Shown: positions 35,648 to 45,295, numbered from the stretch's first letter. The stretch is DNA of 64,000 bases from Deltaproteobacteria bacterium (GCA_013813765.1 JACCRC010000041.1:1-64000); one strand, 5' to 3'. Numbers and translations: made by a program. The notes: generated by a model from the sequence alone, not told the origin.

Positions 35648-36102
35648 TCGATCTCAACTAACTGAGACAGCTCGGCATCGTAGAACCCCTCGTTCGCTCC
35701 GATGATGCCGTCTAGCTTCCTGGCGATGAACAGCTCCGTCTCATCGAGCATGTTCCAGACTTCGTCGGGCACATCTCCAAGCTCGATGTGAAACACCTGG
35801 CGGGTAGCGCGAAGGTGCTCGCGAACGCGATCGGTCTCGCCCGTTCCGTCATCGAGGCGCTCGAGCGCGTCGTCGATCATCGGCCGGACATCGTCACCGG
35901 TTATCCGTTGGATCTGGACGGGGCGCTTACTCGTTCCATGTGTGACGGCGAAGAAATCCCACTCCTTACTCGTGGCGAGTTCTCCCTCGGACGGCGGGTC
36001 AATCGTGATGTCGTCTGGGCCGGTAGTGTCGATCCGTTCGACGACATCACGGTACTCGAGTCCATGGTCGGCCTTACAATATATGTAGATGTGATTCGCC
36101 AT
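35644..36102 (-). CDS. Candidate immunity protein directly downstream of the large toxin-like gene
   Basis: An unrecognised soluble acidic protein of 152 residues (ANHIYIYCKADHGLEYRDVV, EGELATSKEWDFFAVTHGT, FHIELGDVPDEVWNMLDETE). ATG 36102 lies 11 bases after the stop of the 2,089-residue DUF4157 protein. In polymorphic toxin systems the gene immediately after the toxin normally encodes its cognate immunity protein, and the small acidic profile fits. The family is unknown, so the role is inference from position. Its stop overlaps the start of the next small gene. Confidence 0.7.
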   Translation of the reverse strand: MANHIYIYCKADHGLEYRDVVERIDTTGPDDITIDPPSEGELATSKEWDFFAVTHGTSKRPVQIQRITGDDVRPMIDDALERLDDGTGETDRVREHLRATRQVFHIELGDVPDEVWNMLDETELFIARKLDGIIGANEGFYDAELSQLVEIE

Positions 36103-36113
36103 GACGGTCTCGT

Positions 36114-39100
36114 TCAGTTCCTGCTGCCTTCACCCGAAGGCGGCTTATCTAGGCGCCCCGGACGACTCGGGTTGGGATCGGCCTTGATATCCTCGCCTGG
36201 CACCGTGCGCTGCTCGACGACCCTCTCCGCGTTGGGAATGTCCTCGGCAGTGTACTTGATCCGACGCGCCGAATTCGTGGAGTCGACGATCGTCAACGTG
36301 TCATTCGGGCCGAGCTGTTTGATCTCGGAGGCCAGCTTGCGCTGATACGTTGCGCTCGGCTTACCCTTCTTGTTGAGGTGATCGACCTCGAGGTAGTCGA
36401 TGCCTCCCTCCGGGTTCTCCCTCATCCCGTCCACGTAGTTTTCGATCGGCTTCCCGTTCTTCGTTCGCGAGCCAAGCGTCGTCGTCTCGTTGACGTCCCA
36501 TCCTTCCTCCTTCGCCAGCTTGTCCTTCGTCGAGACCTGCTTCTTTCCACCGTTACGACCCGGACGACCGCCGTTGTCGGCGGCGTCGCTGTGACCACCT
36601 GCTTCGTAGCCCTTCTCGGTTAGCACCTCATCCGGCGCCTTCCCTTGCTTCCACTTGTCCCTGACGTAACGACGGTAGCGCCACGTCGCCATCGCCTCGG
36701 GTGACGAGCCCTCCGGTGGGCGCGGGCCGGGTTCGGGCGGCGGCCATTCCCCCTCGTAACCTCTCGCTTGCGATGGCCTTGCATCATCGCCGTCTGACTT
36801 CGTCCGGGACTTGCGACCGGGCGTGCCGCGCTTCTGAGGCGCCGACTGTGGTTCGTTCGCGGGCTCACCTTCCACCTTCGGCTCCGCTGACGTTGCTTCC
36901 TGGCCCTCAGGAGCCTTGGACGGCTCAGGCTTCGGCTCGCGCTGCCGCTCTTGGGGAACCGGCTCTTGCGCCTCGGAGCCGACAGGCGAGTTCCTCTGCG
37001 GTTGCGGCGCAGTCGTGGACTCGGCAGGCTTCTCGGCGAGGACCTTCGGATCGGACGCCATCGCGGTCTGCTGCGAGCGGTCGGTCTTCGGAGCCGTGAT
37101 GGGCTTGACGCCCGGCGGCTCGGTCATGAAGAGGTTTCCGGTCTCAGTCCGCTCGTTGTAAGTCGCCCAGACGTCGACCTCGATGACCGGCTTCCCCTTC
37201 CCTCCGATCGTTCCCTCCGCCGTTGCGTGATAGACGCGCTCGCCGCCGTCTCGCTGTCCGACTTCCTTCGGCAGCCTGATCTCGAACTCGAGACGCGGCG
37301 TCGTGTGGTCGGTCGCGGCGGCCTGCGAGGCCATACCGTCCTTGACGACGAACCCGGTATAGACCTTGTGTCCATCGACCTTCTGCTGCGCCATGACCGC
37401 GAAGTCGGAGGCGCTTGGGAAGACGAGCTCGCGATACACGTGCGGATCGCGCGTCGGGCTGATCAGCTCGACGAGCGGAACCGACTCTCCCCGGAGACGG
37501 TTGCCCTCGACCGGTGGATGAGTGTGGCCACGCGGTGTGATTCCAGGCAGCCCGATCCAGTCGACTGCGTGGCTCTGGCCGCGGATGATCACGGCGCGGC
37601 GATCGGAGGTTTGTCCGATGCCGAACTCGGTCCCAGGATCGGCTGGCATGCGCGGCTCGCCGCTGATGCCCGTCGCCTTCAGGGCAACAGCCTCGCCGCG
37701 GTTGAGCTGCCGAAGGATCTCGTGACCCGTAGCGAGGTCGACCGGCTGGCCCACGACTCGGTTCGTTCCTGCGTCGAGTTGTCCGAAGCTATCGATGCGC
37801 GGAGCGAGGTCGGCCTGTACGCGGACCGTCGTCCGCTTTCCGCCGACGTTGAGGTCGCCTTCGAAGTACACCGCGTTCTTCGCGGGATCGTAGTGACCCG
37901 GGCCCGGGTCATGACCGAACTTCTCCTTCCACTGGCCTCGCAGCTCGCCGACCTGGTGCGGCTGTGCGACGAACGTGTCGTCGGCAATCGCGAAGACGCC
38001 GCCACCGATCTGCTGCGCGACCTCGTGGCCGTTCGTGAGCATCTCGCCCGTCCCACGCTGGTGGGGAGCCGCCTTGCCGTCGACATGCACGATCGGCTCG
38101 GGCACCTTCATCTCGCGCGGCCGGTAGCCATTGCGCTCCGCCGCGAGGTTGATCGCCGCCCGCGGGTCGCGGAGGTAGATCTCGCGGAGCTGCCCGATCT
38201 GCGCGTCACCGGGACGCTTCCGCGACTCCGCGTCGAGCCATTGCTCGAATGGCTTGGCCTCGCCGCCATCGATCTTCATCGCCGTCCGCATGGCCTTCTC
38301 GGGCAGCGCCTCGGTGATGGTGAACGGCGGCGAGCCGTCGCTCGGCTTGATCGTGATCTTGCGCTGGCCGGTGTACGGATCGGTCTCGACCCGCGCGATC
38401 TCGGCGCCCGCCGACCGCTGCTGCTGGATGATGCCGTCGAGCCCGGCCGGCTCGACGCGGTACGAGCCCGGACCGATCGGCTCGAGCGCGGCGATCGACG
38501 CCATGGCCCGGACCTGGTTGACCTCGGCCGCCGATCCGGCGAGGTCCTTGCGCATCTCGGCGACGGCGTCCGGCTTGAACTGCTTCGGGTTTTTCTCGGC
38601 GTACGCGAGCACCTTTTCGCCCACGGCGCGCTCGCGCTCGAGGTAGACGCGCCAGCGATCGAGCAGCGCGAACGCCTTGCCGCGATCTACCCGCGCCTCG
38701 GGATCGAGCTTCGTCGACTCGAGCTCCTTGGCCTGGGCCGCGATCTCGCCGCGCTCGGCGTCGAGCCACGCGACATCGCGGTTGATGCTCTCGATCTTGG
38801 TCGCCCGTAACGAACCGGCCACGGTGTCGTGCATCGCCTGTCCGACCCTCATGCCCGCGACCGCGACTGCGCCTTGGATCGCGAGCTCGATCAGCTCGGC
38901 CTCGGTGAGGAGGCGCCCCTGATCGATCAGGCTCGCGGCCTGCCCCTGCACGACGCCGAGCACCTCGGAGACGAACAGCTCGTGCGTGAGCCCCTTCACG
39001 TATTTGCCGGCCTTGGACGCCGTGCTCGTCGTCGCCGCCGCTCCCGTCGCGTCCGCGGCCGCACCCGCGCCTTTCGTCGTCGCCGCCGCCTTCGTCGCCG

Positions 39101-42100
39101 TGGCCGCCGCCTCGACTTCCTTCGCGCCCGCGACGAGCTCGGCCTGGACCCCTGCGACCCGCGCGGCCTCCGCGAGCTTGCCGATCACGAAGAACGTGCC
39201 GACATTGAAGATCAGGCCCGTCGAGAGCGAGCCGATTGTCGGATTGTGGCCGAGGATCAGCTTCTCCATCGCGACCGTCGCGCCCGTCGTCACCACGCCG
39301 CCTGCGACCGCGGCAGCAAACACGCCACCCCCGTCGGCGATCACCGCTGCGAACTGCCACTGCCCGAGCGCGAACGCGGCGAATGCGATCCCGAGCCCGA
39401 CGACGATCTTCGTCCACTTCTTCTGCTTCGTCGCGTCCGTGAGGAACTTCGAGACTCGCTGCGCGTGCTTCACGAAGCGCGGGCTGGTGACGATCTCGCG
39501 GTAGGCATCCCGCGCGAGCCCTTTCAGCACCCTGTGCCGCTCCAGGTCCTCGGCCTTCGTCGAATTCTTGAACGTCTCCGCGGCCGTGAACGGCAGGAAC
39601 ACCCGGACCTGGAGCTCCGTGTAGATGTCGCGGTTCTCAGCGCGGAGGACCGTGTCCATCACACCGCCCGACGCCGAGAGCCAGAAGTCGTCGGTGTCGC
39701 GCAGCGCGGCCCACATCTGATCGAGGTGCGCCAGCTTGTCGCCGATGCCGATCTCGAACTCCAGGTCGTCGACCTTCTTGGTCTTCTCGGCGAGCTGCGC
39801 CTGCACAGTGCGCGGATCGGCGAGGATCTGCCGCCGCGCGAGCGCGATCTCCTTGAGGTGGTTCGTCGTGCGGTCCTCCGCGTACTCCGGCCTGAACTCC
39901 GCGGCGCCGATCCGCTCGCCCTGCTTCGCGTTCTCGACCTGCGGCATCCCTTCGTGCAGCTTGGCTTCGAGGATCGACGCCTGCGATAGAAGGAGCAGTT
40001 GCTCGGCGCGCGCGACGCGTGGCTCGGCGATCTCGGGGAGCTCGAGTGCGACGACCGCGTCGTGGAACGGCTGCGCGACTTCGCGCAGCGGATCTCGGAC
40101 CGTGCTCGGTGCCACCGCCCCGCCGGCCGCGACGAGCTTGCCGCCGGCGTCGGCCAGTCCCTTCGCGATCCGCGTCAGGAGCCCGCGCTGCTCGAACGCG
40201 AGGAAGTGCGCCGCATCGACGTCCGGAATGCTCTGCTTGGTGACCTTCTCCTTGCGAAGGTTCAGGCGGGCCCAGGCGTCGCTCGCCGGCTTCGTCGAAA
40301 GGCCGAATAGCGGCAACTGCAGGTGGATCTTGTCCAGAAGGTCGACCGCGTCCTTGAGCTCGGCGTACACGTCGGCCTCGTCGTGGGCCGGCGTCACCGG
40401 CTTCTTCGCATCCTTGTCCTTCTCCTTCTTTCCGTCCTTGCCGGCGCCCGCGGCCTCTAGGGCCTCCTTCTCCGCGACCCGCGCCTTCGCGCGCTGCATC
40501 GCGAGCGCTCCGGTATTGCCGCTGGTCAGCTCGGCGACCGGATCGATGTCCTCGACCTCGTCCGCGCCCCAATCGAGCCCGAGCGCGCGCGCGAGCTTGC
40601 GAGGCATCCCGCTGCCCGGCGCGCTCGGCATGAACGCGTCGGTCTGGAACAGTTTCTTCACGCCGGGCGTCATCAGGGCGGCGTCCGCGGCATGGAAGCC
40701 CCAGAGCGGCGGCATCGGGATCAGGCGGTGCGCCTCCTCGGGCTTGCCGAACGCCGCCGTTGCGACCTGCTCCGCAGTCGCGTTCGCTGGCGTCGCCTCG
40801 AGCCAGTGCCACCGCGGAGAGGCACGGCGCACGGTCGCGATCCCGTGCTGCACGCGCTCTAGCTTCGCGAGGTTCGGGTAATCCTTCGCCGCCTCGGCGA
40901 AGTCCACCGCGCTCTGCACCTCGACGAGACCGTGGACGACGTGTCCGTCCATCGGATGCGAGATCACGACCTCGTCCTTCTTGACGAGGTTCGCTGCGGG
41001 GGCCGCGTCTGGTGATCCCTTCGCGCTGTGCTTCTCCAGATACAAGCCGAGCACGCGCGGGAACACGCGCTTCATCGACTCGTCGTAGCGGCGCGCGACC
41101 GCATTGGCGACCTCGAGCAACACCGGTTGCAGGTAGGTCCACGACGTCGGGCCCTTGTTGGTCTGTGTCGGCCGGGGTTGGTCGTCCTTCTGCTCCCAGT
41201 CGCGAGCGCGCGAGCGATCGACGAGTGCGTCCAGCGATTCGGGTGCGACGAGGCGCTTTAGCTCTACGACGAGGTTCTTGGTTCCGGGAACAAGTGACTT
41301 GATCAGGAGATCATCGAAGGTCGACTTCGCCAGGAACCTCGCGAACGGCCCCGTGCTGACGAGATGCAACGTCGCGAGGTTCTCGCGCAGATGCTGGTCG
41401 AGATACGGATCGCTCGCGAGGTAGTCGAGCGCGCTGACGGACGGCCTCTGCTGAGCCGGCTGCTGTCCTGGCTGCTTTCGCAACGGCGTCGCACCGGAGA
41501 CCGAAACGCTCGGTGACCAAGCCGCCGCTCCACCGCGTTCGCGGAAGCTCGACGCAAACCCGTCGGCGTCACTCTCCGCATCGTTGTTGCTTCCTGCACC
41601 GATGCCCTTTGCAGCTGCGGCTGCCGGCTCCGGGTGCGTGTCGGCTTGCACGACGTGTGCGACCTCGTGGGCGATCAGCTCGCGGCCATCGGGCGTCGCG
41701 GCGTCGAGCTGCCCGGCGCCCATGTGGATGTCGCTTCCAATGGCGACCGCGCGCGCGCCATGCTGCGCGGCGACCGCGGCCCCCTCCGCACCGTCGTGAA
41801 GTTGCACATGCTCCAGTGAGCGTCCGGTCGCTTGCTCCAGCTCTCCGCGCATCTCGCTGGGCAGTTTCCGTGGCCCTGTTCCTCCATCCTCCCCACGCCA
41901 CTTCGCGACCTCGCTCTTGTAGAGCGAAGTACCGCCGCCCTTCATGTCGAGCGCCGCGTCGGTGGGCTGGAACGCCGCGGCGAGATGCGGCTCCGCCTCG
42001 CGCTGGAGCTCGTCGATTGCGGTGACAACGCCGTCGCGCGTCGCCGTCTCGCGCGCTCGCGCGAGCATGTAACGCAGCTCTCTCGCGGCGCGCGACGAGC

Positions 42101-42383
42101 CGTCTGCGTCGCGCGCTGCGTTCGCGGTAACGAGCTCGGCGAGAGCCGGTCTCACCGCTTCGAAGGGAGCCGCGAGGGGCTCGCCCGGCGATGCCGTGGG
42201 CGGGACCTGGACTGCCTTGCCCGTTGGTTCATGTCTCGCATCGCTTGCGGTCCCACGGACGCGCTCCGCCCGCCCAGGCGACACGACGGCGTTGGCTGCG
42301 GCGTTGGGATCTGGAGCCACCCGTCCATCGGAACGTCGTGACGCACCGCCGATCGAGAGCTGCTCGTGCTCGTCGCGCTTCAC
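36114..42383 (-). CDS. Giant DUF4157 (eCIS-core) polymorphic-toxin-like protein
   Basis: A protein of 2,089 residues with no signal peptide. A disordered N-terminus leads to a DUF4157 domain (about 175-248) with the zinc-protease-like motif HEVAHVVQ (239-246), the mark of cargo loaded into extracellular contractile injection systems. A long helical region follows, with a hydrophobic stretch (about 985-1075, AAVAGGVVTTGATVAMEKLI). At about 1617, GHTHPP followed downstream by PSASDFAVMAQ resembles a JAB/MPN metalloprotease-type site. A Pro/Glu/Lys-rich linker (about 1745-1900) precedes a C-terminal domain with NYVDGMRE, DYLEVDHLNKKGK and YQRKLASEIKQL...LTIVDS. That order is reminiscent of PD-(D/E)XK nucleases but with ExD instead of ExK. 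The start is GTG 42383. Confidence 0.8.
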   Translation of the reverse strand: MKRDEHEQLSIGGASRRSDGRVAPDPNAAANAVVSPGRAERVRGTASDARHEPTGKAVQVPPTASPGEPLAAPFEAVRPALAELVTANAARDADGSSRAARELRYMLARARETATRDGVVTAIDELQREAEPHLAAAFQPTDAALDMKGGGTSLYKSEVAKWRGEDGGTGPRKLPSEMRGELEQATGRSLEHVQLHDGAEGAAVAAQHGARAVAIGSDIHMGAGQLDAATPDGRELIAHEVAHVVQADTHPEPAAAAAKGIGAGSNNDAESDADGFASSFRERGGAAAWSPSVSVSGATPLRKQPGQQPAQQRPSVSALDYLASDPYLDQHLRENLATLHLVSTGPFARFLAKSTFDDLLIKSLVPGTKNLVVELKRLVAPESLDALVDRSRARDWEQKDDQPRPTQTNKGPTSWTYLQPVLLEVANAVARRYDESMKRVFPRVLGLYLEKHSAKGSPDAAPAANLVKKDEVVISHPMDGHVVHGLVEVQSAVDFAEAAKDYPNLAKLERVQHGIATVRRASPRWHWLEATPANATAEQVATAAFGKPEEAHRLIPMPPLWGFHAADAALMTPGVKKLFQTDAFMPSAPGSGMPRKLARALGLDWGADEVEDIDPVAELTSGNTGALAMQRAKARVAEKEALEAAGAGKDGKKEKDKDAKKPVTPAHDEADVYAELKDAVDLLDKIHLQLPLFGLSTKPASDAWARLNLRKEKVTKQSIPDVDAAHFLAFEQRGLLTRIAKGLADAGGKLVAAGGAVAPSTVRDPLREVAQPFHDAVVALELPEIAEPRVARAEQLLLLSQASILEAKLHEGMPQVENAKQGERIGAAEFRPEYAEDRTTNHLKEIALARRQILADPRTVQAQLAEKTKKVDDLEFEIGIGDKLAHLDQMWAALRDTDDFWLSASGGVMDTVLRAENRDIYTELQVRVFLPFTAAETFKNSTKAEDLERHRVLKGLARDAYREIVTSPRFVKHAQRVSKFLTDATKQKKWTKIVVGLGIAFAAFALGQWQFAAVIADGGGVFAAAVAGGVVTTGATVAMEKLILGHNPTIGSLSTGLIFNVGTFFVIGKLAEAARVAGVQAELVAGAKEVEAAATATKAAATTKGAGAAADATGAAATTSTASKAGKYVKGLTHELFVSEVLGVVQGQAASLIDQGRLLTEAELIELAIQGAVAVAGMRVGQAMHDTVAGSLRATKIESINRDVAWLDAERGEIAAQAKELESTKLDPEARVDRGKAFALLDRWRVYLERERAVGEKVLAYAEKNPKQFKPDAVAEMRKDLAGSAAEVNQVRAMASIAALEPIGPGSYRVEPAGLDGIIQQQRSAGAEIARVETDPYTGQRKITIKPSDGSPPFTITEALPEKAMRTAMKIDGGEAKPFEQWLDAESRKRPGDAQIGQLREIYLRDPRAAINLAAERNGYRPREMKVPEPIVHVDGKAAPHQRGTGEMLTNGHEVAQQIGGGVFAIADDTFVAQPHQVGELRGQWKEKFGHDPGPGHYDPAKNAVYFEGDLNVGGKRTTVRVQADLAPRIDSFGQLDAGTNRVVGQPVDLATGHEILRQLNRGEAVALKATGISGEPRMPADPGTEFGIGQTSDRRAVIIRGQSHAVDWIGLPGITPRGHTHPPVEGNRLRGESVPLVELISPTRDPHVYRELVFPSASDFAVMAQQKVDGHKVYTGFVVKDGMASQAAATDHTTPRLEFEIRLPKEVGQRDGGERVYHATAEGTIGGKGKPVIEVDVWATYNERTETGNLFMTEPPGVKPITAPKTDRSQQTAMASDPKVLAEKPAESTTAPQPQRNSPVGSEAQEPVPQERQREPKPEPSKAPEGQEATSAEPKVEGEPANEPQSAPQKRGTPGRKSRTKSDGDDARPSQARGYEGEWPPPEPGPRPPEGSSPEAMATWRYRRYVRDKWKQGKAPDEVLTEKGYEAGGHSDAADNGGRPGRNGGKKQVSTKDKLAKEEGWDVNETTTLGSRTKNGKPIENYVDGMRENPEGGIDYLEVDHLNKKGKPSATYQRKLASEIKQLGPNDTLTIVDSTNSARRIKYTAEDIPNAERVVEQRTVPGEDIKADPNPSRPGRLDKPPSGEGSRN

Positions 42384-42700
42384 CGAAACCGTCCTGACCC
42401 GTGCCCGAGCGCGCTCATGTCGTGACGCCTGCCCTCGTCGGGCATCCGAGCAACCTAGCCCAACTTGACAACCAACGAGCCGAGAATCGCTTCGAGAGGA
42501 GAAGCTCGGTCGGCATGCCGGCGGGGTGCCGCGTTTTGCGGCACGCCGTCGAGAATCCCCGGTTTTGTCGGCGAGCAGCGATCACTTCATGGCTTCTACG
42601 GCCCTCGACGACACCCATCCCCAGATTCTCGACGAATGTTCCATCGAGGCCGAAAGTTGCTCGAAGGTCACGAGACCGCCGCAAGCTCGTGATTCAGGCC
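42384..42700. other. 317-base region upstream of the toxin-like gene
   Basis: No supported gene. It should hold the promoter of the minus-strand toxin operon, but no clear -35/-10 pair stands out. The hairpin at 42520-42550 is the main structure. Confidence 0.5.
42520..42550. terminator. Strong hairpin, possible terminator
   Basis: Two 13-base arms (42520-42532 and 42538-42550) pair at 11 of 13 positions around a GTTTT loop; the inner seven pairs (GTGCCGC / GCGGCAC) are perfect. It separates the gene ending at 42701 from the toxin start at 42383, both on the minus strand. There is no U-tract, so termination is not certain. Confidence 0.4.
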
Positions 42701-43078
42701 TTACGGGCGAACGACGGCCAGCGCGTTTTGCGCACACCCGAGGAGGAAGCCGGGTAGCATCGCGCCGCCGATGATGGTGCCCGCGCGAGCAACCTCGAGA
42801 GAATACGCCTTGGGCGTGTTCGGCCGCGTGTCTGACAGGTGCGTTGCCCTCCATCGAGTTCGCCGGATCGCAAGATTCCAACTCACCAGTAGAGCGTCTT
42901 TCCGGTCGAGTTCTTCGTCGGTGATGAACAGGATCGCCGCCACGGACCACGGTTCCAACGCCGATCGCCATCGTCGGGAGGCATCGTTCCGATACCGTCG
43001 CCGGACCCAGCCGGCGATACCGGCGACGACCAGATATCTCGCCGCGCGTGCCGGCAGGCCGAATGCCGCGAGCGTCAT
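42701..43078 (-). CDS. Small hypothetical membrane-associated protein
   Basis: A possible protein of 125 residues, unrecognised. It has two hydrophobic stretches (ARYLVVAGIAGWV near the N-terminus and AGTIIGGAMLPGFLLGCAQ near the end) with a charged middle (TDEELDRKDALLVSWNLAIR). Third codon positions are GC-rich as in real genes here, with a few rare codons. ATG 43078 lies six bases after the stop of the InlB-repeat lipoprotein gene, so it may be translated from the same message. It may equally be a fragment. Confidence 0.45.
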   Translation of the reverse strand: MTLAAFGLPARAARYLVVAGIAGWVRRRYRNDASRRWRSALEPWSVAAILFITDEELDRKDALLVSWNLAIRRTRWRATHLSDTRPNTPKAYSLEVARAGTIIGGAMLPGFLLGCAQNALAVVRP

Positions 43079-43084
43079 GGCGGA

Positions 43085-44935
43085 TCACGGGACGGTCGCG
43101 GTGCGATCGATCCCGAAGCAATAGAGATGCACGGGCGTGCCGCACGAGGCCACCGATCCGCCGACCAGGACGTCCGCGTCGGTGGCGGTGAGGACGCCGG
43201 TCATCGTGCGGCCGGCCGTCGTGCTCCAGTCGGGCGCGGTGTTCGAGTTGTTGCAGTTCAGGCCGTAGTACTGCGTGTCCGCCGCCGTCGCGGTCCACAC
43301 GCGCGGCTGCATGGCGTTGGAGAGGTCGTTGCCTGCCTCGTCGAGCGACGGCGGATACGGCAGCGTCGTCGTACCGAAATCGCCGATCCGGTTGAACATC
43401 ACGCGGCCATCGACGCGCGTCCACCCGGTTGCGGGCGCGATGCGCGACCGTGCGTTGACGCCGGTCGCGCCGAGGTAGGCGCGGTACGTGCCGGGGAGAC
43501 CGCGCCCGGCAGCGGCAGCCTGGCAATTCCTGTCGGCGCCGAGGAGACCGCCGAGGTTGCCGTCGAACGTCGCGCCGGTCGTGAACATGAGGTTCGGACG
43601 GAGCTTGTAGGCGGCGTTGACCGTGCTGTTCGCGGTGATCGTGAACGTGCAACCGCCCGTGCCGGTGCAGCCAGAGCCCGACCAGCCGGTGAAGCTCGAC
43701 AGCGTCGAGGGTGCGGCGCTCGCGGCCGAGCTCAGCGAGACCACGCTGCCGTAGTTGACCGTCACGGTGCACGTGCCGCCGCAGTTGACGCCGTTGCCAG
43801 TCACGGTCCCGGCGCCGTCGCCGCTCTTGGTGACCGAGAGCGTGAATGTCATCAGGGTGAAGGTGGCGGTCACGTTTCGCGCTGCCGTCATCGTCACGTT
43901 GCAGGGGGCCGTGCCGGTGCACGCGCCGGTCCAGCCCGTGAACGTCGAGCCCGTCGACGGCGCCGCGGTCAGCGTGACCATCGTGTTGTAGTTGTAGTTC
44001 TGGGTGCAGTCGACGCCGCACGCGATGCCCGCGGGGTTCGACGTGACGTTGCCGCTGCCGTTGCCGGCCTTCGCCACGGTGAGCGCGAACTGCTGGAGCG
44101 TGAACGTCGCGGTCACCGTGATCGCGGCGTTCATCGTCACGATGCAGGTGCCGGTGCCCGTGCAGCCACCGCCCGACCAGCCCGCGAACGTCGAGCCCGT
44201 CGACGCGGCCGCGGTCAGCGTGACCATCTGGTTCGCGGTGTACGACTCGCTGCAGTCGGCGCCGCAGTTGATGCCGGTCGCCGTGACCGTGCCGGCGCCA
44301 GTACCGCCCTTCGTTACGAACAAGGTCAGGTTGTCGAGCGCGAAGTTCGCGCTGATCGTCGTCGGGCCGGTCACCGTCACCATGCATCCGGCGGTGCCCG
44401 TGCAGGCGCCGCCCCAGCCCGCGAACACCGACAGGTTCGCCGGCGTCTGCGTCAGCGAGATCATCGTGCCGTGATCGACCATCACGGTGCACGTGGCGCC
44501 GCAGGTGATGCCGTTGCCGGCGATGGTGCCCGTGCCGTTACCGGCCTTCGTCACCGTCACCGCGTAGCTGGCGACGTCGAACGTCGCCGTCACCGTCGCG
44601 GCCTGCGCGAGCGTGACCTCGCACGTCGGCACCGAGCCGCTGCACGCGCCGCCCCAGCTCGTGAACACCGAGCCAGTGTCGGCGACGGCGGTCAGCGTGA
44701 TGACGGTGTCAGGGTCGAACTCGGCCGAGCACGTCGCGCTCGTGCACGTGATGCCCGCCGGCGAGGACGTCACCGTCCCTGCGCCGGTGCCCGCGTTCGT
44801 GACGCTGAGCGGGACTGCACCCATTGCATCGGGCGCCGCGTCCGGTGGAAGCGGTGCATCCGCGAGATGGTTGACGTCGTCACCACCGCACGCGGCGATG
44901 GCGATGAGGAACGTTGCGAGCAAGCGGATGCGCAT
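43085..44935 (-). CDS. Lipoprotein with five InlB B-type repeats and a DUF1554-like C-terminus
   Basis: A surface lipoprotein of 616 residues. The lipobox is AIAAC (Cys16), followed by GGDD and a Pro/Asp/Ala linker. Five repeats of 70-80 residues follow, each with paired cysteines and the phrase FAGWSGGGCTGTGTC or close variants, and AGTVTSxPxGIxCGxxC at the front; these are divergent InlB B-repeat or Big-type modules. The C-terminal 170 residues (FDGNLGGLLGADRNCQAAAA, LPGTYRAYLGATGVNARSRI) resemble the DUF1554/endostatin-like lectin fold found in bacterial lipoproteins. It is likely an adhesin or matrix-binding protein. ATG 44935 gives a standard signal peptide. Confidence 0.87.
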   Translation of the reverse strand: MRIRLLATFLIAIAACGGDDVNHLADAPLPPDAAPDAMGAVPLSVTNAGTGAGTVTSSPAGITCTSATCSAEFDPDTVITLTAVADTGSVFTSWGGACSGSVPTCEVTLAQAATVTATFDVASYAVTVTKAGNGTGTIAGNGITCGATCTVMVDHGTMISLTQTPANLSVFAGWGGACTGTAGCMVTVTGPTTISANFALDNLTLFVTKGGTGAGTVTATGINCGADCSESYTANQMVTLTAAASTGSTFAGWSGGGCTGTGTCIVTMNAAITVTATFTLQQFALTVAKAGNGSGNVTSNPAGIACGVDCTQNYNYNTMVTLTAAPSTGSTFTGWTGACTGTAPCNVTMTAARNVTATFTLMTFTLSVTKSGDGAGTVTGNGVNCGGTCTVTVNYGSVVSLSSAASAAPSTLSSFTGWSGSGCTGTGGCTFTITANSTVNAAYKLRPNLMFTTGATFDGNLGGLLGADRNCQAAAAGRGLPGTYRAYLGATGVNARSRIAPATGWTRVDGRVMFNRIGDFGTTTLPYPPSLDEAGNDLSNAMQPRVWTATAADTQYYGLNCNNSNTAPDWSTTAGRTMTGVLTATDADVLVGGSVASCGTPVHLYCFGIDRTATVP

Positions 44936-45051
44936 GGTGAGCCTCCGCCGTACTTTCCCCCGGACCGCATTGCAAGCGCTGTCTCGGCGCGTACGTTCCA
45001 GCTACGACACACTGCGGCCGTGCGCATATCGCACGATCCGGCAGGCCCCCC

Positions 45052-45288
45052 TCACGCGCGGAGGTGACGGACCAAGAAGACCGTACCGACGACGAACGCT
45101 CCCGCGAGCGCCACGGCGATACCGACACGCTTGATGGAGAGCCGTCGCGGGATCGGGAACAGCTCCTTGGGGCACGCGGTGGTCTTCGATGGCGCGGCGT
45201 GCGACGAGCCCCACGCCGGGGGATCGCTCGCTGGAAATGATTCATCGCTGGCTTCGTCGACGCGATCCCAGTTGGATGGAGTGCTCAT
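45052..45288 (-). CDS. Small membrane protein with DExxxxSFPASDPPAW motif
   Basis: A protein of 78 residues. The N-terminal cytoplasmic part carries DEASDESFPASDPPAWGS, a motif found in many small bacterial proteins of unknown function. One transmembrane helix (VGIAVALAGAFVVGTVFLV) ends with RHLRA. ATG 45288 lies seven bases after the stop of the next upstream small gene, so the two form a pair. Confidence 0.75.
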   Translation of the reverse strand: MSTPSNWDRVDEASDESFPASDPPAWGSSHAAPSKTTACPKELFPIPRRLSIKRVGIAVALAGAFVVGTVFLVRHLRA

Positions 45289-45295
45289 TCTTGCC

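Noticed and set aside
43127-45067. 646-residue plus-strand frame opposite the InlB-repeat lipoprotein
   Set aside because: Extremely Arg/Ala-rich with repeats that only mirror the other strand.
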